64,000 nucleotides of DNA from Branchiostoma belcheri (Eukaryota > Chordata > Leptocardii > Amphioxiformes > Branchiostomatidae). The number at the start of each line of letters is the position of its first letter. Position 1 is the first letter of the stretch. The DNA is taken from positions 2,001,838 through 2,065,837 of the forward strand of contig NW_017802824.1 in assembly GCF_001625305.1 (NCBI RefSeq), written 5' to 3'. The position numbers and the translations under genes are program-made. Shown here in pieces: positions 56,978-64,000 of the stretch. Below the pieces are notes generated by a model. The model was given only the letters and a program-made list of their open reading frames with translations, was not told the origin of the DNA and did not search any database.

Positions 56978-57345
56978 GATCATATCTGACGTTTTGTCTT
57001 CCGTGTCTGTGGGTACGTAATACAATGTTTGGAAAACCTAGCTGCACTATGCGACAGTCTTCCTTTGTCTGAGCAAGGACCTTGGACTGAGTATTGTCGT
57101 TTGCGATGCAGACGCCACTAGACACCGTCACGCACTGTAATCATAGAACTCATCTGTACAACTTCATCTTTTCAGTCTTCTGCTGAGATTGGTCTTAAGG
57201 CGGGGGCGGCAAAGACAATATTGCAAAGACAGGGCTGGGGTTTCAGAAATTGTTTTGTCTGCCAACGTATATCAATCTTGTGATACTTGTCACTGCTATT
57301 GAATCCATTGTGTGATATATGTAGTCAGAAGAAGTGCAAAAGACA
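55950..57345 (-). repeat. tandem duplication unit 1 (LRR gene)
   Basis: The homology with unit 2 (58665-60060) covers the LRR coding region, the 5' flank (TTCAGTCTTCTGCTGAGATT, GGTCTTAAGGCGG) up to GCAAAAGACACAGAAAAG, and the 3' tail (GCATTTCCTC, TGGCACAAT). The mariner insertion lies between the units. Confidence 0.85.
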
Positions 57346-57372
57346 CAGAAAAGTCAATCCTTTCTTTTGCTA

Positions 57373-58642
57373 CGAGGGGTGATCCAAAGGTTCTCGGCCT
57401 CACCTAGAAAATAAAGGTCAAACTCCTATTCTTTAATAAAGCTGTATACTATGACGTCTTATATCACTGCACACAAAAATTCAAATTTTTATATTCATTA
57501 ATTAGCACGTGACGCACCGTGAAAATGGGGTGGGTGAGGGCAAAATCACAAAATGGCCGCAACAGAAGCGTGTGCTGTGATCAAGTGTATCGATAAAAAA
57601 GGATGTCTCCTAAGGACATCCATGAAGACATGGTCAAGACACTTGGTGATGACTCCTCTTCTTATTAAAATATAAAGAAGTGGGTTGCTAGCTACTAGCG
57701 CGGTAAGGAGAGCACAAAAGATGAACATATGTCAGGATGCCACAAATCAGCACCATGGACAATCCAGTTGAGGCCATCCATCACATGGTAGTAAATGGCA
57801 GATGTGAGACTGTCCAACATGTAGCAGGTTCTTTGGCCTGTGTTATGACTCAGTTCACAATGTTTTGTCGAACATCCTGGGGATGAAAAAACTGTTTGCA
57901 TGGTGGGTGCCTCGAATGTTTTCTGAACATCAGAAGTTAAACAGGCGGGACATTTCAAGGAACGAATTCAGTCCAATGCATGCAATTTCCTCAAAACATT
58001 TGTAACCCAAGATGAGCTGGATTCACCACTTTCACCCCGAATCAAAACAGCGGAGCAAACAATCGATGAAAAATTTTTCCCGGCCACCCAAGAACTTTTA
58101 GCGACTTTCGTCCGTTGACAGGGTTTTTTGCCTCTGTTTTCTGGGACAGCAAGGAAGCAATCATGATTGACTACCTGCGAAGGGGTTAAAGCATCAATGG
58201 GGAGTACTATGCAACAGAATTACGACAGTTGAGGACAACGATCAAAGAGAAAAGGAGAGGAAAGCTCCTAGCTGGCCTGCTAACAATGCACCTGTCCACA
58301 CGGCACAGGGGGCAGTGGCAGCAGCAAACGAATTTGGGTTTGCAGTCTAACCCCACCCTTTCAATTCACCTCACCTAGCACCCTTGGACTCCTACCTGTT
58401 TCCTAAACTCAATTTCCACTTACGTGGTCAACGTTTTGATGGTAATGATGACGTCATCTATGCGGTATAGGCCAATCTGGGGGTCCAGATGCAACCTTCT
58501 TCCACAAGGGGAAATAAAGCTGGAACATCACCGGACCAAGTGCATTGCAGTTAGAGAGGACTATATTAAAAAATAGTGTAAGAAAAATTTTACTGCCGTG
58601 ACGTTTTCTAGGTGAGGCCGAGAACCTTTGGATCACCCCTCG
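57373..58642 (+). mobile_element. mariner-family transposon, decayed
   Basis: 1270 bp with 39-bp perfect terminal inverted repeats starting CGAGGGGTGATCCAAAGG, flanked by TA (57371-57372, 58643-58644). These are the ends and target of mariner elements. Length is typical of a full element, so it was once autonomous. It sits in the spacer between the two LRR copies; if it inserted after the duplication, no second copy is expected, and none was seen. Confidence 0.95.
57553..58576 (+). pseudogene. mariner transposase remnant
   Basis: Starts ATGGCCGCAACAGAAGCGTG. Recognisable pieces in shifting frames are SVHNVLSNILGMKKL, ARWVPRM-like FAWWVPRMFSEHQKL, WIHHFHPESKQRSKQS (the WxHHxTPESK box), a FWDSK-type DNA word TTCTGGGACAGCAAGGAA, and NAPVHTAQGA (the DNAPVHTA box). 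At least six stops and frameshifts interrupt it, so no active enzyme is encoded. Mariner transposases are DDE/D cut-and-paste enzymes. Confidence 0.9.
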
Positions 58643-58664
58643 TATATTGTTTGAGAAGCCTTAA

Positions 58665-60060
58665 TGAACGTGGACATAGCCGTAGCATTTCCTCTCATAC
58701 AGATGATGGCACAATATCATCAGAGTAAGGGAGCTCAAAGTCCCTGCCATGGCGCTGAGTAGAATGTTGGGGGAATAAAATCACTACCTGAACCTTCGGT
58801 AGGATTTGTAGCTGTGTCCTTGTTACTTTGGGTTGGCTTGGGTTTAGTGTCATTGCGGGCAGTTCGGTGCAGTATGGTGGTCACCATGGTCTGTGTGTCT
58901 GGCCGAAGCGCGGCTTCGTATTCGTGTTTGGATTTGATCTTAACTGCTGAGACGTCATTTTGGCAACACATCATGGGCTTCTGTGGTCGGCTGGTGTGGC
59001 CAACAACCCGTCAGATGGCTGAAAACGTCTGATAAAGGCAGATTTTTCAGTCCATTTGGACTGTGGCAGGTCATTCTGAACGCCTTATATTTTAGGATGC
59101 CGGCAAGAAAGCAGGCTGAACACGAAAGACAACAGGCCTTTTCGTCTTCCCCTTTACATGCTGTTAAACACGCCATCTTTTCAATCAGCCAGAAGAGGTA
59201 GCAGTCACAGTGAAAGGGGTTGTCCATGATGTAGGCTTTTTTCACCTGTGGTCGCCCCAGTTCGTATCGAGAGATAGACGTGATCTTGTTGTAACTTAGA
59301 TCTACATGTTTCAGCTTCGGTAGATGCTCAATGACGTTACCAAGCTGTACGTACCGTAGTCGGTTTATATTTAGATAAAGAAACCTCAAATTTGGCAGAT
59401 TACGCAAAGACGTCCAGGCAAACGATTCGATGGCGTTCGTACCCAGGTCCAGCCACAGTAGTCCTGGTAGAGAAGGCATATAGGAGACATTTCTGATGTT
59501 GTTGTACTCGGCACAAAATCGTTCAGTGTTAGACGGTATGCCATCAGGAAGCGTGGCGAGGTTTAGATGATCACAGTCAACCCACAATGACAGTGTCCCA
59601 AAGTAGCTCCGCCTCTGTATTCGACATCTATCTGGTAGACAAGAACAACCCGTCCACAGAGATCCCAACACAAGGAGCATCAACAGTCCGCTTACTGCCA
59701 TATCTAACGGTTTGTCCAGCTCCTAGTCTGGTTGGTCACATTGACAGTTTGGAGCAGCAAACTGCTACATGCGACAGTCTTCCTCTGTCTGACTGAGCTG
59801 TGTGGTTCCGGCGATGCAGACGTCACTAGACACCATCACGTACTGCAATCATAGAACTCATCTGTACACTGACTTCATGTTTTCAGTCTTCTGCTGAGAT
59901 TGGTCTTAAGGCGGAAGCGTCAATTTCACGAAGAGAGATAAGGCGGGGGTTGAAAGTTGAAAAATTGTATTGTCTACCAACGTATATTATTCTTGTGGAG
60001 CTTGTCGCTGCTGAAATTATTGTGTGATGTAGTCACAAAACGTGCAAAGACACACAAAAA
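58665..60060 (-). repeat. tandem duplication unit 2 (LRR gene)
   Basis: Sister of 55950-57345. The units have drifted apart by substitutions and small indels in both coding and flanking parts; the 5' flank of this unit holds an extra 35 bp around 59920-59955. Confidence 0.85.
58955..59701 (-). CDS. LRR secreted-type protein, copy 2
   Basis: 248 residues, intronless. Signal peptide 1-18 (MAVSGLLMLLVLGSLWTG), LRRNT with Cys 19, 21 and 26, LRRs about 62-160 (WLDLGTNAIESF, FLYLNINRLRYV, HVDLSYNKITSI), then LRRCT from 161 (NPFHCDCYLFWLIEKMACL with a Cys-rich loop 186-199). The ORF stops at VLPK; the Thr/Pro-rich tail homologous to copy 1 (ILHRTARNDTKPKPTQSN) continues only in another frame at 58735-58958. 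Either this copy lost its tail by an indel or copy 1 gained one. No membrane anchor is left in frame, so it would be secreted. It is divergently arranged with MSH2, 856 bp away. Ligand unknown. Confidence 0.8.
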   Translation of the reverse strand: MAVSGLLMLLVLGSLWTGCSCLPDRCRIQRRSYFGTLSLWVDCDHLNLATLPDGIPSNTERFCAEYNNIRNVSYMPSLPGLLWLDLGTNAIESFAWTSLRNLPNLRFLYLNINRLRYVQLGNVIEHLPKLKHVDLSYNKITSISRYELGRPQVKKAYIMDNPFHCDCYLFWLIEKMACLTACKGEDEKACCLSCSACFLAGILKYKAFRMTCHSPNGLKNLPLSDVFSHLTGCWPHQPTTEAHDVLPK

Positions 60061-60383
60061 GATGCAGACTAGTCCAAACTCACTCCTTAAACGTTTATTT
60101 TTTTTCTGATCCCGTGCCTAGCATCAAATGACTATGTGTCAAAGTGGATATACATGGATTCCAATCATGCATCCTGTATCTTGTATTTGGTCAGGCCCGC
60201 ATTGGCATATGTTGGTGTAAAAGTAAAAGCACCCAAATGAGGCCGACCGATCACAGAGTTAGACAGTTAGGTATATTGTACAGGCTGACTGTAGTCGGTA
60301 TCTGTAGTAATATTTTTGGACAGTGAGGGGCGCTTTAATGTCCCCGCCGAGTGTGGTATACAGGTGCCCAAATGCCTACGACC

Positions 60384-60420
60384 AAGGACGTTCAACACAA
60401 GTCCTTGTGTTGGCGTCCTT
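60384..60420. repeat. 37-bp inverted repeat upstream of MSH2
   Basis: AAGGACGTTCAACACAAG followed directly by its near-perfect inverse CTTGTGTTGGCGTCCTT. It lies 140-175 bp upstream of the MSH2 ATG. It could be a small foldback remnant or a dyad binding site. Confidence 0.6.
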
Positions 60421-60504
60421 GCTACGACTGTCTGACCAAAATGCTTGCAATAATATTTTGGATCGTTATGGGGCGCTTCTACACGGCCCGCTACCTGAGC
60501 TGAA

Positions 60505-60557
60505 CAAGAAAGGTCAAAGGTCGATAGCCTTTTCCCGCGAAAATCAGAGCGTCCAAC
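60505..60557 (+). promoter_or_regulatory. MSH2 proximal promoter: DR1 and E2F sites
   Basis: AGGTCAAAGGTCG (60511-60523) is two AGGTCA-type half-sites one base apart (DR1). TTTCCCGCGAAAA (60531-60543) is a strong E2F consensus, ending 14 bp before the ATG. No TATA box is visible, as usual for E2F-driven housekeeping promoters. Mammalian MSH2 is an established E2F target, so cell-cycle control is a reasonable inference. Confidence 0.65.
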
Positions 60558-60591
60558 ATGGCGGTGCAACCAAACCAGCAGCTGCAGCTAG
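60558..60591 (+). CDS. MSH2: MSH2 exon 1
   Basis: MSH2 pairs with MSH6 or MSH3 to recognise mismatches and loops and start DNA mismatch repair in the nucleus. ATG at 60558 opens MAVQPNQQLQL, against vertebrate MAVQPKETLQL, which fixes the start. Donor GTGAGG follows one base of a split codon. Only the N-terminal part of the gene is in the window: five exons of 354 nt, 118 codons, all in phase. The vertebrate gene encodes the first 70 residues in one exon; here that stretch is divided into four. Confidence 0.97.
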
Positions 60592-60703
60592 GTGAGGAAA
60601 TTGGTGGTTTCTGCAATATTTACGCACTTTTACAGACATTGCAATGTATAAATCGGTTGTGGATATTGTTTGTAAATGGCCTCTTTGCTTTTCTAAATTT
60701 CAG

Positions 60704-60753
60704 ACAGCTCCCAGGAGCTGGGATTTCTCAACTTTCTTCGGACGATGCCCGAG
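60704..60753 (+). CDS. MSH2: MSH2 exon 2
   Basis: A 50-nt exon between TAAATTTCAG and GTAAGG. It completes a codon and reads DSSQELGFLNFLRTMPE, against vertebrate ESAAEVGFVRFFQGMPE. Part of the mismatch-recognition domain I. Confidence 0.96.
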
Positions 60754-61239
60754 GTAAGGGGGAGGGGGAGCATTTTTTTATTTGCATGCTAGCGGAGATA
60801 TTACTGTTTAATGTGAAAAAATAACTGCATTGGATTTCATTGGAAATTGCAGTTTTGTTTGACTTGACCATTGGTTAAGCTAGATAATTAGTTTGAAATC
60901 TATTCATTTGAAATACGCTCTAATTTGTTGTGTGTGTGTGTGTGTCGAGTCTTTGTTTAAATCTCTTAGCTTGAACGTGATAGTAATTTCCGCCAGCTTT
61001 TGTGTTTTGTTATGTAATATGATACTGTAATCAGTATTTAACATTTTTGTTGTTGTTGTTGTCCTTGTTTAGAGTCTATTTTTCTCGGTAGACGTTGTCG
61101 CTAGGTGCTTTAGTTAACTTATTTTAGAATTTGCTTGATATTTTACAAAGAAACCTTACCAACTGCAACAGTTTGATTACCTGATTACCTTTGACAATAA
61201 TTGCTTTTGAATGCTAATTAGCTATTTCTTTCCCTCTAG

Positions 61240-61275
61240 AAACCTGCAACAACTTTCCGGGCTTTTGATAGAACT
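61240..61275 (+). CDS. MSH2: MSH2 exon 3
   Basis: A 36-nt exon between TTCCCTCTAG and GTAAGT, reading KPATTFRAFDRT, against vertebrate KPTTTVRLFDRG. A very small exon; phase 0 at both ends. Confidence 0.95.
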
Positions 61276-62020
61276 GTAAGTATTATACAACATTCACAAC
61301 TCTTCGACCCACTTTGGATATATTGATATTAATCATAATTGATTGTTGAATCTTACAGTAATATACTTTTCTTAATTCAAGTACAACAAATTTCAAGAAA
61401 CTCAATGCTACAGACAGACATGAATGTATTTTTAAATGCAATAACTCCATTACAAAAATTGGTATAAAAGATAAAAGACTTCTGAATAATGATTCTAAAA
61501 TCTATAAAAGACTGCTTTGTTATGAAAAAATACACAAAACACATGATTATCCTCACTCAATTGTAGTACATGTACTGTACTATATCATTATCAAAGACTT
61601 ATGCTAGCCCTTGTTGGTTTAGTAATTAGGATGTGAAGTTTCTATACTTTTTTCTGTACTATGTTCATTAGTTTTTGCCATACCAGCATGCAAAAATACC
61701 TGGTTGCCCTGCCAATTTTACTTTGGGCAACCTATTTTTGAACCTAGGTAGCCCAGTGTGCTACCTGAATTTTAAGAATGCCCCCCCTTACTTGCCCCAG
61801 GAAAATAATAATTTATAGGTGGGGCAAATTCTGATGATCATGGGCAACCTAATTTTTGCCGTAGGCTGCCCACTGTGCAACCTGGTTCAAAAAAGTATTT
61901 TGTATACTGCATACATTGTACCACATACAAATGTTGTGTAGTAAAGGTCTTCTTCATTATGAAACATGGCATAATTATTAGCATAAGCATTGTTAACAAT
62001 CTTGCCCCCCATCCCACCAG
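61276..62020 (+). other. MSH2 intron with a dispersed repeat
   Basis: 61700-61890 carries GGGCAACCTA, AGGTAGCCCAGTGTGCTACC and a C run, the family seen at 1-90. Both TTGCCC and GGGCAA orientations occur, suggesting an inverted structure. Otherwise AT-rich. Confidence 0.6.
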
Positions 62021-62108
62021 GATTACTACACGGCCCACGGTCCTGATGCCATCTTTGCTGCCAAGGAAGTTTTTAAGACCATGGGAGTCATCAAGAACAT
62101 GGGAACAG
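62021..62108 (+). CDS. MSH2: MSH2 exon 4
   Basis: An 88-nt exon between CATCCCACCAG and GTCAGG. It reads [20 protein letters not shown] then MGVIKNMGT, against vertebrate [20 protein letters not shown] and QGVIKYMGP. It encodes the beta-alpha core of domain I. Confidence 0.98.
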
Positions 62109-62337
62109 GTCAGGATTTTCATCCTACTAGTGTCTGTTGTGCACACCTCTGTTTGTCCATCATGTCTTTGATAGACATGTTTTTTCAATGATCAGTTTGA
62201 TTTCGTTCACAACATTTGACGCAGATTAACTCCTAGTTTCTGGTCATTTTTGAATGAAGTAGTTGAATCAACCCTATCCTATCCTATAGCATACTGATAC
62301 ATGTATCTGTGAGGCAAAAATCTGATAGAAAACTTAT

Positions 62338-62463
62338 TTAAAGTTAAAACTTTTGGTCCAACACAAAAAATTCTCTCACCTAGAGCTTTCGACCAGTCAC
62401 TCTGGTCTTCCCCAGTAGACTGGCCCAGTGAAGCTTGTCACGTGGACCAAAAGTTTTAACTTT
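62338..62463. mobile_element. 126-bp inverted-repeat MITE
   Basis: AAAGTTAAAACTTTTGGTCC at the left is mirrored by GGACCAAAAGTTTTAACTTT at the right. The interior includes GAGCTTTCGACCAGTCACTC, a word also seen in part at 51743-51765. Lies in an MSH2 intron. Confidence 0.8.
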
Positions 62464-62667
62464 ATATATGTAACTACCAACACAGATGAACTTTCATGAT
62501 ACTGATAGAAAACTGTTGCTTTTTTTCATGTCGTACAGATGTAGACTGGTTCTAGCTATTCATGGGCAGTACCATTAAAACATAAAGGGACTTCTCACAT
62601 GGCTTGTTTTAGGGCTATTTCAATCAATAAAGTGATGACAAAAATGTGCAAAGAAATGGCAATAAAT

Positions 62668-62763
62668 TAGCCTGGTTACCAAACCTATTATAGCTCCCGA
62701 GTCCTACATCCTCTCCGCAAATAGTAGGACTCGGGAGCTATAATAGGTTTGGTAACCAGGCTA
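62668..62763. mobile_element. perfect foldback with 9-bp target duplication
   Basis: Two 40-bp arms (62668-62707 and 62724-62763) are exact reverse complements, starting TAGCCTGGTTACC and ending GGTAACCAGGCTA, around a 16-bp loop. GCAATAAAT occurs directly on both sides (62659-62667, 62764-62772). Perfect arms indicate recent insertion or strong gene conversion. Too short to code; it depends on a transposase supplied elsewhere. The start matches the decayed element at 20818. Confidence 0.9.
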
Positions 62764-62789
62764 GCAATAAATGTCAATACATGTATTAT

Positions 62790-63046
62790 AATAGCAAGGT
62801 TCTTTGATCACAACCATTTTTTTTTCACAAGCCAAGGTTTCGATGACCGTCTGTCATCTTCATCAGGGCAATTCTGATTGGTTTACTGTGCACTGACACT
62901 AACAACTTTAGTGCACTATGCACCAAGTAACATCTAGTGTCAGTACACAGTAAACCAGTCAGAATTGCCCTGATGAAGATGACAGACGGTCATCGAAACG
63001 TCGACTCGTGAAAAATAAATGGTTGAGATCAAAGAACTTTGCTATT
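62790..63046. mobile_element. 257-bp foldback element
   Basis: Arms of about 110 bp: AATAGCAAGGTTCTTTGATC ... TTCGATGACCGTCTGTCATC ... against GATGACAGACGGTCATCGAA ... GATCAAAGAACTTTGCTATT. The loop holds GTGCACTATGCACC. It starts 17 bp after the previous element's right target copy, so two foldback elements lie side by side. CATCGAAACGTCGA-type words are typical of widespread animal repeats. Confidence 0.85.
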
Positions 63047-63139
63047 CATTCGTTTACCAACCTGATGAAATTATTGATGCATATCAGATGCTGTTTTAAC
63101 AGCAAACTTATTGACTGGTGTTCTATTGTCTGTATGTAG

Positions 63140-63285
63140 GACCCAACAAGATGGAGTATGTGACTCTGAGCAAGATGAATTTTGAGTCGTTGGTACGGGA
63201 ACTCCTATTGGTCAGACAGTACAGACTGGAGGTCTACAAGAACAAGGGAACAGCCAAGAACAATGACTGGGAACTGGACATCAAG
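63140..63285 (+). CDS. MSH2: MSH2 exon 5
   Basis: A 146-nt exon between TCTGTATGTAG and GTAAGG. It reads [40 protein letters not shown] and NNDWELDIK, against vertebrate [32 protein letters not shown] and KENDWYLAYK. Ends in phase 0; the gene continues past the window. Confidence 0.98.
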
Positions 63286-63529
63286 GTAAGGGTGTAGGGT
63301 TGGTTAAAAGAGCAAAACTTCACTTTTTTTTTGGATGTTCTGTTGTGATACGATGATACAGTATACTGCAATTCACCTTATGAAAAGTGGACATTCAGGA
63401 AACTGACAGTTGAGGAATTGCTTGTTAACGGTAATGAAAAACATTAGGAATTACAGTATCTGTGTTGTTGTAATCATAAAGAGGTTCTGTGCACTTTCAG
63501 TAGAGTAATTTAGCTCCAAATCCATGTGT

Positions 63530-63748
63530 GCTGACTATACTGTAATTCACGGTAGCTAAAATTTCATGCTCTGAAGAAAATGGACATGTTCACGGAACTT
63601 AATTTTCATTGTTGCAGAAAGGGGACAAAAGGCTAATAATAGGTTTGATTTGATAATGGTAATGATAAGCTCATGGTACAAAAGCGATCATGAAAACAGT
63701 GAACACGAAAGTACAGTGAAGAAATCTGGAATTACCGTAGTAGCAATG
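63530..63748 (-). repeat. R5 dispersed repeat, reverse copy
   Basis: TACTGTAATTCACGG at the left, then GGACATGTTCACGGAA, GTACAGTGAAGAAATCTGGA and AATTACCGTAG at the right; reverse-complement blocks of the copies at 2186 and 9240. In an MSH2 intron. Confidence 0.6.
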
Positions 63749-63841
63749 TTACAGGACAAACTACAGTAGGTAGCAGCCTCTGGCCATAGATACAACTTCA
63801 GGATACAAGTGCATGGACTGTGAAAATGTGCCACAGGAAAA

Positions 63842-64000
63842 ACACATTCATATATATGGTCAGACAGGAGTCTAAATCCCTCTTGCTATAAAATTGCAAC
63901 ATGATGTAACCTAACACCATTTACCGTGGTGATAGACTGTCTGGTTCAGGTCCTTGACCTTATTGGTTTGGAGAGGAAGAAGAAGAGGAAACAGAGCAAA
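63842..64000 (+). repeat. R1 dispersed repeat, copy F (cut by window end)
   Basis: CATTCATATATATGGTCAGA, GGAGTCTAAATCCCTCTTGC, and AGGTCCTTGACCT at 63948-63960, the only copy with a base change in the palindrome. It runs to GAAACAGAGCAAA at the window end. Confidence 0.85.

Noticed and set aside
57546-57958. Minus-strand ORFs inside the mariner element
   Set aside because: The transposase remnant reads on the plus strand; these are antisense by-products.
1-64000. tRNA, rRNA, CRISPR array, bacterial operon or viral genes
   Set aside because: No cloverleaf-type box A/B pair, rRNA core, regularly spaced short palindromic repeat, ribosome-binding site pattern or viral protein motif was seen. 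The repeats present are transposon or satellite types.

Overview
ORGANISM. The window looks like lophotrochozoan-free, cephalochordate-type animal DNA, most likely amphioxus (Branchiostoma). Two conserved metazoan genes are split by GT-AG introns. The background is AT-rich and intron-heavy, full of short inverted-repeat transposons and of the word TACATGTA, and leucine-rich-repeat (LRR) genes occur as tandem copies. The species is an inference; the gene identities rest on protein motifs read directly from the sequence.

LAYOUT. (1) 1-33.7 kb holds no coding exon I can defend. It is a mosaic of dispersed repeats, tandem arrays and islands of balanced, low-repeat sequence that may be regulatory. 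It includes a 3-kb element (27380-30380) with inverted outer ends and arrays of a 22-nt CG-rich unit just inside them. (2) 33771-53262 (+) carries the C-terminal part of the SON orthologue in nine exons: a large RS-domain exon, linker exons, a G-patch exon and a double-stranded-RNA-binding domain (dsRBD) split over two exons. Its 5' exon(s) were not found. (3) 55.4-60.1 kb holds a CpG-rich inverted-repeat element, then two tandem LRR gene copies on the minus strand with a decayed mariner transposon between them. (4) 60558-64000 (+) carries the first five exons of MSH2, with an E2F site next to the start codon; the gene runs off the window.

REPEAT FAMILIES (names used below). R1: about 150 bp, six copies, each with the palindrome AGGTCA-N-TGACCT or a one-base variant. 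R2: CAGGGCTYGAAATAC termini, hAT-like. R3: GGCCTAGG termini and R4: GGCCACACC termini, both with 3-bp target duplications (TTA/TAA/TAG, PIF/Harbinger-like). R5: built round TACTGTAAWTCAC. R6: built round GAAGCAAGTTTAAACTG, amplified as a tandem array at 5.2-6.2 kb. R7: about 390 bp, two copies. R8: GGCAAAAACCTGATGG termini. R9: CCTTCGCCAAGAAGG.

HOW THE GENES RELATE. SON (splicing cofactor) and MSH2 (mismatch repair) are housekeeping genes with no shared pathway. The LRR copies are convergent with SON and divergent from MSH2, so LRR copy 2 and MSH2 share an 856-bp upstream interval. No rRNA, tRNA or CRISPR was seen.
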